Made by a program: the position numbers and the translations under genes. The notes below the pieces were generated by a model, which ran no database searches, was not told the DNA's origin, and saw nothing but the letters and a program-made list of their open reading frames with translations. Source: JAXFPC01 sp034180005 (GTDB taxonomy: Bacteria; Bacillota; Negativicutes; Acidaminococcales; Acidaminococcaceae). From it: DNA of 24,087 bases. Shown here piece after piece: positions 1 through 8,520 of the stretch (within the stretch, counting starts at the first letter, position 1; every line of letters starts with the position of its first letter). The DNA is taken from contig JAXFPC010000037.1 in the NCBI GenBank assembly GCA_034180005.1, positions 1 to 24,087 of the forward strand, written 5' to 3'.

Positions 1-672
1 CCGGACGGCAAGACGCAGGTAACGGTGGAATATGTTGACGATAAACCGGTGCGTGTGGATACGGTAGTCGTTTCTTCTCAGCATGCTCCGGAAGTTACGC
101 ACGAGCAAATTGAAAAGGATTTGATCGAGCATGTTGTCAAAGAAATAATTCCGGCGGAAATGTTGGACGAAAATACAAAATATTATATCAATCCTACCGG
201 ACGTTTTGTTATAGGCGGTCCGCAGGGTGATTCCGGGTTGACCGGACGCAAGATAATTGTCGACACATACGGCGGTATGGCGCGTCACGGAGGCGGAGCT
301 TTTTCAGGTAAAGATCCTTCCAAGGTTGATCGCAGCGCCAGTTACGCAGCTCGTTATGTGGCAAAGAATATCGTCGCTGCGGGACTGGCTGATAAATGCG
401 AGATTCAGTTGGCTTATGCTATTGGTGTGGCACAGCCGGTATCTATTTTGGTGGAAACTTTCGGAACTGCCAAAATTGCTGAAGAAAAATTGGCGGAACT
501 GGTGCGTAAGAATTTTTCCCTCAGTCCTACAGGTATTATCAGGGAGCTTGATCTGCTTCGACCTATTTACAAACAGACTGCGGCATACGGTCATTTCGGT
601 CGTACCGATGTGGATCTGCCGTGGGAAAGAATTGATAAAGCTGCGATTCTCAAGGAACAGGCCGGCATCTGA
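1..672 (+). CDS. metK: S-adenosylmethionine synthetase (MetK), 3' part only
   Basis: The reading frame is open from base 1 and gives the C-terminal 223 residues of MetK; the N-terminal part lies outside the window. MetK makes S-adenosylmethionine from methionine and ATP in the cytoplasm. Family signatures are GGPQGDSGLTGRK, then DTYGGMARHGGGAFSGKD (the glycine-rich active-site loop), then DPSKVDRSASYAARY, and GHFGR close to the end. The normal family length is roughly 390-400 residues, so a bit more than half is present. The GTG at base 25 is an internal valine codon, not a start. An intrinsic terminator follows 25 bases after the stop, so this is the last gene of its transcript. Its product supplies the methyl donor for RsmB and RlmN encoded downstream, although they are in another transcript. 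Confidence 0.97.
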   Translation, partial: PDGKTQVTVEYVDDKPVRVDTVVVSSQHAPEVTHEQIEKDLIEHVVKEIIPAEMLDENTKYYINPTGRFVIGGPQGDSGLTGRKIIVDTYGGMARHGGGAFSGKDPSKVDRSASYAARYVAKNIVAAGLADKCEIQLAYAIGVAQPVSILVETFGTAKIAEEKLAELVRKNFSLSPTGIIRELDLLRPIYKQTAAYGHFGRTDVDLPWERIDKAAILKEQAGI

Positions 673-697
673 CTATCTTTTGCAAAACAATAATTAC

Positions 698-733
698 GGC
701 GGAGTACTGAATTTTAGTACTCCGTCTTTTTTT
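698..733 (+). terminator. Intrinsic terminator of metK
   Basis: An 11-pair stem (698-708 with 716-726, one G-U pair; core GGAGTACT/AGTACTCC) encloses a 7-base loop and is followed directly by seven T residues (727-733). It separates metK from priA. Confidence 0.9.
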
Positions 734-806
734 ATAAAGGATTTAGCGTTTTTGAGCAGAAATATTAAAATATAAGCAGATTTAAAAGACGGTTCAGGGA
801 GGAAAT

Positions 807-3080
807 ATGCGCTGTGTCGATGTTGCAATAAATTTGCCGGTCAAAGGATTATTCCGGCAGTATACATATATGGTTCCGGAAGGCTTGAGTTTTATCAGAC
901 CGGGTTGGCGAGTAATCGTACCCTTCGGAACGCAGAAAACTGAGGGCTTTGTAGTCAGCGAGTCCGCAGCTTGTTGTGCCGTCGAAAATTCTCTCAAACT
1001 TAAATATATAGAGGCCGCACTGGGGGATCGTCCCTGGTTCGACGAGAAGATGTTGGCAGCGGCACAGTGGCTCAGTGAATATTATCTTTGTTCTTTAGCT
1101 GAAGCGATGCGCTTGTTTATTCCGGGTAAGACTACCGTAAATCGTAAAGTTGTAAAGACAGGCGATGGCAAACTGTCGCACTACGAATGTGAAGAAAGAT
1201 TAAAGGAACGCAGTGTGACGGCGTACATTATAACTGCCACCGGTGCTGAAGCATTGCGCGGTAATGTTCTCGGCAGCAGAGCAAAAAAACAATTTGAAGC
1301 TTTGCGCTTGTTGGATAGATTTAACGAAGCGTTGACATTGAGGCAGCTTGCTGCAGAAGGGATTGGCGCTGCCGTTATGAAAAGTTTGGTTTCCAAAGGA
1401 TTGGCGCAAGCGTGTCGCAAACGTATCCTGCGCGACAGTTACGCTGGACGTAAGGAAATTTTGGAACGATTTGAACTTACGGAAGAGCAGCGCAACGCAG
1501 TGGAAAAGATAAGCGCCGCCGTAAATAGAGGCGATGGAGAAAAATTTTTGTTGCAGGGAATAACCGGCAGCGGGAAAACTGAGGTGTATTTGCGGTCTGC
1601 GGCTGAAGCTGTAGCGGCAGGAAAGCAAGTGCTCATGCTGGTGCCGGAAATAGCTCTGACGGCGCAACTGGTGAGCCGGTTTAAGTCTTTGTTCGGTGAT
1701 GACATCGCTGTGGTTCACAGCAAGCTGTCGCAAAATGAGCGGAGTGATGTTTGGTACAGAATGCACACAGGTCAGGCGAAAATTCTCATTGGAGTGCGCA
1801 GCGCAGTTTTCGCTCCTTTTGAAAATTTGGGACTGATAATCATTGATGAAGAGCATGAAACGAGTTACAAGCAGGAAGAGCGTCCTAACTACAATGCGGT
1901 TAAGGTGGCGGAATGTCGCGGACAGTTGGTAGGAGCGCCGTTGGTTTTAGGGAGCGCGACGCCGGATATTTGCACTTATTACGCTGCCATCAGCGGCAGG
2001 ATAACTCATCTGCGTCTTACGGCGAGACCCAACGGAGCAGTTTTGCCGGATGTGGAAATAGTGGATATGCGCCAAGAATTGCAGGATAAAAATTTTGGCG
2101 TGCTTTCGCGCAGACTGCAGCAAGCTTTAGTTAAAACTGCCGCCGAAGGCGAGCAGGCGATCGTTCTGCTAAACAGACGCGGTTATTCTACCTTTGTCAT
2201 GTGTAGAGATTGCGGCAGTGCGGTGGTATGCCCTCATTGTGCGGTAGCCATGGTTTATCACAGCTCATCGGAACTCATGCGCTGTCATTATTGCGGCGCC
2301 GTAGCGGAAATTCCGAGAGAATGCCCGGAGTGCCACAGCAAACGTATAAAATTTTTCGGGACTGGAACGCAGAAAGCTGAAGAAGAATTGAGCGCTTTGC
2401 CTGAAGTAAGAGTGTTGCGTATGGATCAGGATTCAACGGCGGGCAAGTTTGCTCACGAGGAAATTCTGCAAAGTTTTACCGCCGGCAAACGCAATGTTTT
2501 AATCGGCACACAAATGGTTGCCAAGGGACATGACATCCCGAACGTAACTCTTGTCGGGGTATTGTCTGCGGACAGTGCGCTTAACTTGCCGGATTTTCGC
2601 GCCGGTGAAAGAGCATTTTCCATTCTTACACAGGCTGCCGGAAGAGCGGGGCGCGGAAGCAAAGGCGGTCATGTTATCTTCCAGGCGTATGATGCGGAAA
2701 ATACCATTCTGCGTCTGGCGGCAAAACAGGATTATGATACGTTTGCTGCGGGAGAGTTGCAGGCGCGCAAAGAATATCTGTATCCTCCATTCGTGGAGAT
2801 GGTAAAAATAACAGTCTGGGATGAAGATGAAGACCGCGGTTTGGCTTTGGCCGAGCGGACAGCTGAGTATTTGCGCGCAAAAAGCGCTGTCGGCGCTGCG
2901 GAAGATCTTAAGATTATAGGACCCTTCCCTGCTTTGGTAGCAAAAGTACGGGATATGTATCGTTTTAATATTCTGCTTAAAGCAGTTGATTTGAGTAGAG
3001 TTAAGGAAATACTTCTCGGTAGTGAATTTAAAGAGAAGAAAAACATCAGCTTCGATGTGGATCCTGTTTCTGTAATCTAA
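807..3080 (+). CDS. priA: Primosomal protein N' (PriA), replication restart helicase
   Basis: This is a 757-residue superfamily 2 DNA helicase that recognises stalled forks and reloads the replisome. The N-terminal DNA-binding domain begins VDVAINLPVKGLFRQYTY. The Walker A motif GITGSGKT is at residues 251-258 and the Walker B box DEEH at 347-350. The PriA-specific zinc region inserted between helicase motifs has all eight cysteines, at residues 466, 469, 475, 478, 493, 496, 506 and 509. The C-terminal helicase motifs include GTQMVAKGHD and QAAGRAGR. Length is normal for the family. The ATG at 807 has an AGGGAGG ribosome site at 796-802. The gene stands alone between the metK terminator and the def promoter. 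I see only AT-rich, weakly promoter-like sequence at 740-776 upstream. Confidence 0.97.
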   Translation: MRCVDVAINLPVKGLFRQYTYMVPEGLSFIRPGWRVIVPFGTQKTEGFVVSESAACCAVENSLKLKYIEAALGDRPWFDEKMLAAAQWLSEYYLCSLAEAMRLFIPGKTTVNRKVVKTGDGKLSHYECEERLKERSVTAYIITATGAEALRGNVLGSRAKKQFEALRLLDRFNEALTLRQLAAEGIGAAVMKSLVSKGLAQACRKRILRDSYAGRKEILERFELTEEQRNAVEKISAAVNRGDGEKFLLQGITGSGKTEVYLRSAAEAVAAGKQVLMLVPEIALTAQLVSRFKSLFGDDIAVVHSKLSQNERSDVWYRMHTGQAKILIGVRSAVFAPFENLGLIIIDEEHETSYKQEERPNYNAVKVAECRGQLVGAPLVLGSATPDICTYYAAISGRITHLRLTARPNGAVLPDVEIVDMRQELQDKNFGVLSRRLQQALVKTAAEGEQAIVLLNRRGYSTFVMCRDCGSAVVCPHCAVAMVYHSSSELMRCHYCGAVAEIPRECPECHSKRIKFFGTGTQKAEEELSALPEVRVLRMDQDSTAGKFAHEEILQSFTAGKRNVLIGTQMVAKGHDIPNVTLVGVLSADSALNLPDFRAGERAFSILTQAAGRAGRGSKGGHVIFQAYDAENTILRLAAKQDYDTFAAGELQARKEYLYPPFVEMVKITVWDEDEDRGLALAERTAEYLRAKSAVGAAEDLKIIGPFPALVAKVRDMYRFNILLKAVDLSRVKEILLGSEFKEKKNISFDVDPVSVI

Positions 3081-3112
3081 GAGGGGGCTTTGATGTCAAA
3101 TAATTTTTTTTG

Positions 3113-3121
3113 TGATATAAT
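3113..3121 (+). promoter_or_regulatory. Extended -10 promoter for the def operon
   Basis: TGA-TATAAT is a perfect -10 hexamer (3116-3121) with an upstream TG. No good -35 lies at 17-18 bases; TTGATG at 3090-3095 is 20 bases away. It sits in the gap after priA and about 40 bases before the def start, so it probably drives def and the genes that follow. Confidence 0.6.
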
Positions 3122-3162
3122 TTAACGATGATAAATTTTTAGCGTTTTTGGAGGAATATCCT

Positions 3163-3651
3163 ATGTCGAAGTTAAGAATATTGGTTGCAGGTGATCCGCT
3201 TTTGAGAAAAGTGGCGGAGCCTGTTACCAGAATAGATAAAAAAACAGCAAAACTGCTTAAAGATATGGCGGACACCATGCATGCCGCCAACGGAGTGGGG
3301 CTTGCCGCTCCGCAGATCGGTGTATCTAAGCGTATCGTTGTCATTGATGTAGGTGACGGATATGCTTATGAGATGATCAATCCACGCATCGTTAAAAAAG
3401 AAGGATGCGTTCTCGGCAGTGAGGGATGCCTTTCCGTACCGGATTATGAGGGTGAAGTGGAACGGGCGGCTTATGTTGAGTGTGAGTACCGGGATCGCAC
3501 GGGAAAAGATATGTTGGTACGGGCGGAAGGTTTGCTTGCCGTAGCGATTCAGCATGAAATTGATCATCTGGACGGGGTGCTGTTTATAGATAAGGCTCAA
3601 AGCTTGTTCACCAAACAGAGGGACGCAGGCGAAGAATTAAGACGAAGGTGA
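3163..3651 (+). CDS. def: Peptide deformylase
   Basis: This 162-residue metalloenzyme removes the formyl group from the N-terminal methionine of new proteins. All three family motifs are present: GVGLAAPQIG near residue 45, EGCLSV with the metal-binding Cys89, and HEIDHLDG with metal ligands His131 and His135 and catalytic Glu132. I chose the ATG at 3163 because GGAGG lies at 3150-3154 with 8-base spacing. A TTG at 3148 in the same frame would start inside that ribosome site. fmt, for the opposite reaction on initiator tRNA, follows after 9 bases, the usual def-fmt pair. Confidence 0.96.
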   Translation: MSKLRILVAGDPLLRKVAEPVTRIDKKTAKLLKDMADTMHAANGVGLAAPQIGVSKRIVVIDVGDGYAYEMINPRIVKKEGCVLGSEGCLSVPDYEGEVERAAYVECEYRDRTGKDMLVRAEGLLAVAIQHEIDHLDGVLFIDKAQSLFTKQRDAGEELRRR

Positions 3652-3660
3652 GATAAATTT

Positions 3661-4626
3661 ATGAGAGTGGTTTTCATGGGAACGCCAGATTTTGCAGTGG
3701 GTAGTTTGCAGGCTCTTGCCGAGTCCGGCAAATATGATATAGCGGCTGTTGTTACACAACCGGACAGGCCTAAAGGACGCGGCAGAAAAATTGTGATGTC
3801 TCCCGTAAAAGAATATGCCTTGATGCATGCCTACGAAGTATATCAGCCGGAACGGATAAAAAATTCGGATTTTGTCGAGGTATTAAGAAGACTGTCACCG
3901 GATATTATAGTTGTCGCTGCTTTTGGTCAGCTCCTTTCCAAAGATATTTTGGATTTGCCGCGCTACGGCTGTATTAATGTTCATGCGTCGCTGTTGCCTA
4001 AATACAGAGGCGCCGCCCCGATTCAGTATGCAATAATAAACGGCGAAAAAGAGACCGGTGTGACGATAATGCAGATGGATGTGGGCATGGATACGGGAGC
4101 GATGCTTGGGAAGATCAGAGTTGCTGTCGGGGAGAATATGACTTTGGGAGAGCTGCATGACGAGTTGCGCGACAAAGGTGCGGAATTGCTTTTGGATGTA
4201 ATGGGTGAAATAGAACGCGGCTCCGCGGTAGCCGAACCTCAGGATAGCAGCGCCGCTACTTACGCCAGGATGCTTGACAGAAGTATGGAAAAAATAGATT
4301 GGCATAAGCCGGTCGCAGAACTGCATAATTATGTGCGTGGATTCGACCCGGCGCCGGGTATGTTTACCTTGCTGCCTGACGGCAGGAGCATAAAACTTTT
4401 CAGCAGCCGGGTTTCAAGTATGACGAGCAGCTGTGAACCCGGAACGGTTGTTGCTGTTAGTAAGAGAAGTTTTTGCGTAGCTTGCGGTGACGGCGTGTTG
4501 GAATTTTTGGAAGTGCAGCCGGAATCGAAGAAGCGTATCGAGTCCGGCGTGTTCTTAAACGGACGCGGCGTCCGTCAGGGAGATATTTTGGGCAGGTGTA
4601 GAGTTAATGACGGAAGCGATTTTTAA
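3661..4626 (+). CDS. fmt: Methionyl-tRNA formyltransferase
   Basis: This 321-residue enzyme transfers a formyl group from 10-formyltetrahydrofolate to Met-tRNA(fMet). The Rossmann-type N-terminus reads MRVVFMGTPDFAVGSL. The catalytic triad Asn106, His108 and Asp144 falls at the same residue numbers as in the E. coli enzyme, within NVHASLLPKYRGAAPI and MQMDVGMDTG. The C-terminal domain (about 205-315) is the tRNA-binding OB-fold part. The AGGTGAG ribosome site (3646-3652) overlaps the def stop codon. The last 20 bases overlap the DUF116 gene, which suggests coupled translation. Confidence 0.96.
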   Translation: MRVVFMGTPDFAVGSLQALAESGKYDIAAVVTQPDRPKGRGRKIVMSPVKEYALMHAYEVYQPERIKNSDFVEVLRRLSPDIIVVAAFGQLLSKDILDLPRYGCINVHASLLPKYRGAAPIQYAIINGEKETGVTIMQMDVGMDTGAMLGKIRVAVGENMTLGELHDELRDKGAELLLDVMGEIERGSAVAEPQDSSAATYARMLDRSMEKIDWHKPVAELHNYVRGFDPAPGMFTLLPDGRSIKLFSSRVSSMTSSCEPGTVVAVSKRSFCVACGDGVLEFLEVQPESKKRIESGVFLNGRGVRQGDILGRCRVNDGSDF

Positions 4627-5392
4627 ACCTAAAAAAAGAATATTCATGGCTCTCACATCTATTTGCGCCGTTATAGGAGCGTTGCTGATTTACGTTGTCT
4701 GGAAAGTGACTGTCCCCGGTCTGACGGAAATCAATGTGTATCTTCCGGTACTTGCCGGTATAGTTGGCTTTATTATCGCTGCTTCTCTGATGGCGGGAGT
4801 CTGCGGAATAGTGGCGGCGCTTTTGGGAATGCCCATAATTAAGCTGATTTATTTCGGCGCGTGGAAAGCGATAAATATTTTATTTCCTTTCGCTGTTTTT
4901 TTAGGCAGAGCCTTTAATATTCCGCGCGATAAAATAGAGCAATCCTTTATTGAGGTCAACAATAATCTCGTCATGCAGCATAAGATGCGAGTGCCGGCGG
5001 AAAGAATCATGATTTTGACGCCACATTGCATCCAATTGGATACCTGCGTGCACAAAATAACGAGGAATGTGGAGAACTGCAAGCAATGCGGTCGTTGCAG
5101 CGTAGGGGATATGTTGGGACTGGCGCATAAACATGGCTGTAAATTTGCAGTAGCGACGGGAGGAACTTTGGCGCGGCAAATGGTAAAAGAAGCGCGTCCG
5201 AAATCTATAGTAGCAGTAGCCTGCGAGAGGGATCTTACGAGCGGCATTCAGGATGTCTTTCCTTTGCCTGTTTTGGGGGTGCTCAATGAAAGACCGTTCG
5301 GACCGTGTTTTAACACAAGAGTAGATATTGCCAAACTGGAGCAGGCTATTTTAGCTTTTAAGAAAGATGATACCTCAGATGAAAAAAACTAA
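4607..5392 (+). CDS. DUF116 family membrane protein with a cysteine cluster
   Basis: This 261-residue protein matches my recollection of the uncharacterised DUF116 family, which often sits between fmt and rsmB in Bacillota. Two hydrophobic segments near residues 12-32 and 40-70 predict membrane anchoring. The soluble C-terminal part carries Cys141 and Cys147 (PHCIQLDTC), then C158-x2-C161-x2-C164 (CKQCGRC), and later single cysteines in HGCKFA, VACERDL and GPCFN. The spacing suggests a metal or iron-sulfur centre, which is inference. The ATG at 4607 lies in the fmt tail with AGGTG about 10 bases upstream. The 3' end overlaps rsmB. No biochemical function can be assigned. Confidence 0.8.
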   Translation: MTEAIFKPKKRIFMALTSICAVIGALLIYVVWKVTVPGLTEINVYLPVLAGIVGFIIAASLMAGVCGIVAALLGMPIIKLIYFGAWKAINILFPFAVFLGRAFNIPRDKIEQSFIEVNNNLVMQHKMRVPAERIMILTPHCIQLDTCVHKITRNVENCKQCGRCSVGDMLGLAHKHGCKFAVATGGTLARQMVKEARPKSIVAVACERDLTSGIQDVFPLPVLGVLNERPFGPCFNTRVDIAKLEQAILAFKKDDTSDEKN

Positions 5393-6734
5393 GTCAAGTT
5401 ATACGTCGCGTGCCGCGGCGGTCGAACTTTTGGAGCATGTGCTGGAACAAGGCGCTTATACCAATATAGCTGTCGGAAGTATGCTGCGTCGTCATGAATT
5501 TACGGATGAGGAAAGAAGATTTTTGACGGAGCTGGTTTACGGTACAGTCAAAGCCGTGGGCACGCTTGACTGGTACATCGATAAATGCGTGGCGCGGGAC
5601 ATGGCCAAACTGGACAGCAAAATTCTCAATATACTGAGAATAAGTTTTTTTCAGCTTTTGGATTTGCCGCGGATACCGGAGGCCGTCGTATGCAATGAGG
5701 CCGTAATTTTGGCGCATAAATTTTCTCATAAAGGCGCTGCGGGTTTTGTCAATGGAGTACTGCGTAATTTTTTAAGGCAAAAGGAGAGCGCCAAATTTTC
5801 TTTTCCTGCGAGAGCTGACGATGAAGCCGGCCATTTAGCGCTGCTGCATCGTCATCCGCGTTGGCTGGTCAAGAAATGGCTGGGACAATTCGGCGCAGAA
5901 GCGACGGAAAAATTGTTGTCATTTAACAACGAGGCGGCACCGATCTGTTTGCGTGCTAACACGCTGTGCATCTCGGCGCGGGAGCTTTTGCGTAGGCTGC
6001 AAGATCTCGGTGCTGAGGCGGAGCTTTCGGCATGGTGTCCGGATGGAATAGTTTGTACCGGAGGTCTGCCGTCTATGAATAAAGTTCTGCAGGAGTTGCC
6101 GCGCGAATTTTATGTACAGGATGAAAGTTCCATGTTGGTAGCTTCTCTGGCCGGACCGAGAGCGAGAGAAACGGTCATCGATTTGTGCGCCGCTCCCGGT
6201 GGCAAAAGCACTCACGCAGCACAGTTGATGCGTAACAGAGGTAAAATTTTTTCTTGCGATGTGCATCAACATAAGCTGGATTTGCTTCAAAACAACGCTG
6301 ACAGACTGGGAATTTCCATTATAGAAACTGTTTTGCAGGACGGAACCGTTTTTGTGGACGAGTGGAAAAGCAGCGCGGATCTTGTGCTTGTAGACGCACC
6401 GTGTTCCGGTTTGGGAGTGTTGCGTCGGCGAGCGGAAGCCAGGTGGATAAAGAAGAAAAAAGATTTGAAGATTTTCCCAAGTTTGCAGCTCCGTTTGCTG
6501 AGTAATGCCGCCGCTTATGTGAAGCCGGGAGGCAGGCTTGTATACAGTACATGCACTATTGAGCCGGCGGAAAATCACTATGTGATTGAGAATTTTTTGG
6601 CTCAGGAGAAAAATTGGCGGCGCAGAGTGGTAAAACATCCTTTGACCGGCAAGGAGTGCGAAGAGTTGCAGCTGCTTCCTCAAGCGGATCACATCGACGG
6701 ATTTTTTATATGTGTTTTAGAGCGGGATTTATGA
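5379..6734 (+). CDS. rsmB: 16S rRNA (cytosine-C5) methyltransferase RsmB
   Basis: This 451-residue enzyme methylates a cytosine of 16S rRNA (C967 in E. coli numbering) using S-adenosylmethionine. The N-terminal NusB-like RNA-binding domain covers about residues 8-140. The methyltransferase domain has the SAM-binding motif DLCAAPGGK from residue 268, DAPCSGLG with Cys342, and STCT with Cys392, the two cysteines used by m5C methyltransferases. Two in-frame ATG codons are possible, 5367 and 5379, both inside the end of the DUF116 gene. I prefer 5379 because the purine run AGAAAG lies upstream of it, but neither has a strong ribosome site; coupling to upstream translation is likely. The stop overlaps the rlmN start (ATGA). 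Confidence 0.93.
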   Translation: MKKTKSSYTSRAAAVELLEHVLEQGAYTNIAVGSMLRRHEFTDEERRFLTELVYGTVKAVGTLDWYIDKCVARDMAKLDSKILNILRISFFQLLDLPRIPEAVVCNEAVILAHKFSHKGAAGFVNGVLRNFLRQKESAKFSFPARADDEAGHLALLHRHPRWLVKKWLGQFGAEATEKLLSFNNEAAPICLRANTLCISARELLRRLQDLGAEAELSAWCPDGIVCTGGLPSMNKVLQELPREFYVQDESSMLVASLAGPRARETVIDLCAAPGGKSTHAAQLMRNRGKIFSCDVHQHKLDLLQNNADRLGISIIETVLQDGTVFVDEWKSSADLVLVDAPCSGLGVLRRRAEARWIKKKKDLKIFPSLQLRLLSNAAAYVKPGGRLVYSTCTIEPAENHYVIENFLAQEKNWRRRVVKHPLTGKECEELQLLPQADHIDGFFICVLERDL

Positions 6735-7789
6735 AAAAAGATATTTTCGGTTTAGATATTAAGGAGCTGACAGACGCGTTCAGCGCAGTCGGCGTAAAGC
6801 AGTTTCGCGCCAAGCAGGTATACCAATGGCTCTATCGTAAATCCGTTTTTGATTTCGATGCTATGCATAACATAAGCAAAGCGGATAGAGAAGTGCTGGC
6901 GAGAGAATTTAGTCTGCTGCCGCAAATGCTGCAAGTGGTACGCGAACAGCATTCGTCTGACGGGAATACGTCAAAGTTGCTGCTCAAACTGACGGACGGC
7001 AACACTGTAGAAACTGTTCTCATGCATCATGATTACGGTTACAGCGTGTGCGTTTCCAGCCAGGTAGGCTGTGATATGGCTTGCGCTTTTTGTGCCAGCG
7101 GACTGACCGGTTGTGTACGCAATCTGACTTTTCAGGAAATTTTGGCTCAGGTGTACCTTTTTAATTCGAGATTGGGCAGATATAATGAAACAGTCAGTCG
7201 TGTTGTGGTAATGGGCAGCGGCGAACCTCTGCTTAATTTTGATAATGTGCTGGCAGCTTTTGATTTTATGCACAGGGAAGATACTTGTCATATGAGTTAC
7301 CGTAATATGACAATTTCCACTTGCGGCATAGTGCCGGGTATTAGAAAATTGCAGGAGCAGGGCAAGCCGATCAATCTGGCAATTTCTCTGCATGCCGCTG
7401 TTAGCGAACTGCGTACTCGTCTGATGCCTGTCAACAAAGGTTTTCCGTTGACGGAGGCAATCGCCGCAGCTGAAGCATATGCCCGCAGCAGCGGAAGACA
7501 GGTGACCTATGAGTATATTTTGCTTAAAGATATTAACGACAGCGTAAGAGACGCTGAATTGCTGAGCAATATTTTGCGTTTCAAGATGGCTGCGGTTAAT
7601 TTGATTCCGGCTAATCCTGTGCCGGAAAAAGGTTTTGCAAGGCCGGCGAAAAAAGTTTGCGCCGATTTTTTGTACATTCTGCAAAAAAACAGAATCAACG
7701 CCACCATACGCAAAGAAATGGGCAAGGATATCGCCGCGGCCTGCGGACAGCTTAGAGCCGCGGTTGCCGGAGAACAGGAGTGTGAGTAA
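6731..7789 (+). CDS. rlmN: 23S rRNA/tRNA (adenine-C2) methyltransferase RlmN
   Basis: This 352-residue radical SAM enzyme methylates C2 of adenosine in 23S rRNA (A2503 in E. coli) and in some tRNAs. The cluster-binding motif C114-x3-C118-x2-C121 (CDMACAFC) is intact. The conserved C-terminal methyl-carrying cysteine is Cys338 in EMGKDIAAACGQL. GSGEPLLNFDNV and ISLHAA are other typical segments. The start is the ATG at 6731, which overlaps the rsmB stop by four bases and gives MKKDIFGLDIKEL; the open frame reaches back to 6614 but that part lies inside rsmB. The stop shares a base with the next start (TAATG). Confidence 0.96.
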   Translation: MKKDIFGLDIKELTDAFSAVGVKQFRAKQVYQWLYRKSVFDFDAMHNISKADREVLAREFSLLPQMLQVVREQHSSDGNTSKLLLKLTDGNTVETVLMHHDYGYSVCVSSQVGCDMACAFCASGLTGCVRNLTFQEILAQVYLFNSRLGRYNETVSRVVVMGSGEPLLNFDNVLAAFDFMHREDTCHMSYRNMTISTCGIVPGIRKLQEQGKPINLAISLHAAVSELRTRLMPVNKGFPLTEAIAAAEAYARSSGRQVTYEYILLKDINDSVRDAELLSNILRFKMAAVNLIPANPVPEKGFARPAKKVCADFLYILQKNRINATIRKEMGKDIAAACGQLRAAVAGEQECE

Positions 7790-8520
7790 TGCGTATAGTC
7801 AGTAGGACCCATGTCGGTTTGGTGAGAGAAAATAATGAAGATTCTCTGTTGGTGAAAAAACCGCATTTGTTTGCTGTTGCTGACGGTATGGGAGGGTATG
7901 CGGCAGGAGAAGTTGCCAGCAGAGCAGCTCTGCGCGCTTTTGAAGTCGGGTTGCACAATGCCGGTGATAATTTGCAGGAAGCTTTGGCGAAAGCTTTTGC
8001 GAAGGCTAACAGTCACGTTGTGAAAATGGCTTCCGGCGGAAGTAACTTAACCGGGATGGGAGCTACGCTGACAGCTCTGTATCTTCAGGATAAATGTACA
8101 GGGTATTGTTGTCATATAGGCGACAGTCGTCTCTATTTATGGAGAGGCGGTGAACTGAAACAGCTGACGGAGGATCATACTGTTGTGGCCGGTCTGTGCA
8201 GCGAAGGAAAGATAACAGCTGCAGAGGCGAAAGTACATCCTATGAGACATATGCTTTTGAAGGCTGTCGGAGTAAGCGAGCAAACAACGCCGGATATTTT
8301 TAAAATTACTTTTCAGCCCGGAGATAGGGTACTACTCTGCAGCGATGGCCTGACGGATATGCTCGAATATGAAGAGATCAAAGAGCTGCTGAGCGGAGAA
8401 AATTCGGAAGAAGTTGCCGTTGCTTTAGAGGAGAAGGCTCTTGAGAATGGCGGGAGAGATAATATTTCCGTGATAATGATAGATTTTTCTGAGGAAGGGA
8501 GCGTTGGCCGTTATGAATGA
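7789..8520 (+). CDS. prpC: PP2C-type protein phosphatase (PrpC/Stp)
   Basis: This 243-residue metal-dependent Ser/Thr phosphatase is expected to reverse phosphorylation by the kinase encoded next to it. PP2C signatures appear in order: RENNED (residues 13-18), DGMGG with metal ligand Asp32, GDSR (111-114), SDGL with Asp186, and GGRDN with Asp224. There is no membrane segment, so it acts in the cytoplasm. The start ATG shares a base with the rlmN stop. The 3' end overlaps the kinase gene by 8 bases, a typical phosphatase-kinase pair. Confidence 0.95.
   Translation: MRIVSRTHVGLVRENNEDSLLVKKPHLFAVADGMGGYAAGEVASRAALRAFEVGLHNAGDNLQEALAKAFAKANSHVVKMASGGSNLTGMGATLTALYLQDKCTGYCCHIGDSRLYLWRGGELKQLTEDHTVVAGLCSEGKITAAEAKVHPMRHMLLKAVGVSEQTTPDIFKITFQPGDRVLLCSDGLTDMLEYEEIKELLSGENSEEVAVALEEKALENGGRDNISVIMIDFSEEGSVGRYE

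Noticed and set aside
257..775. 172-codon + strand open frame over the end of metK
   Set aside because: It overlaps metK in another frame, extends through its terminator, and has Trp/Leu/Ser-rich composition typical of a shadow frame.
1200..1856. 218-codon - strand open frame inside priA
   Set aside because: It lies entirely antisense to the well-supported priA gene, has no ribosome site, and no recognisable motif.
5919..6692. 257-codon - strand open frame inside rsmB
   Set aside because: It is antisense to a gene with all catalytic motifs and shows random-looking composition.
6614..6730. Upstream extension of rlmN
   Set aside because: The open frame reaches back into rsmB, but the ATGA overlap at 6731 gives the normal RlmN N-terminus.
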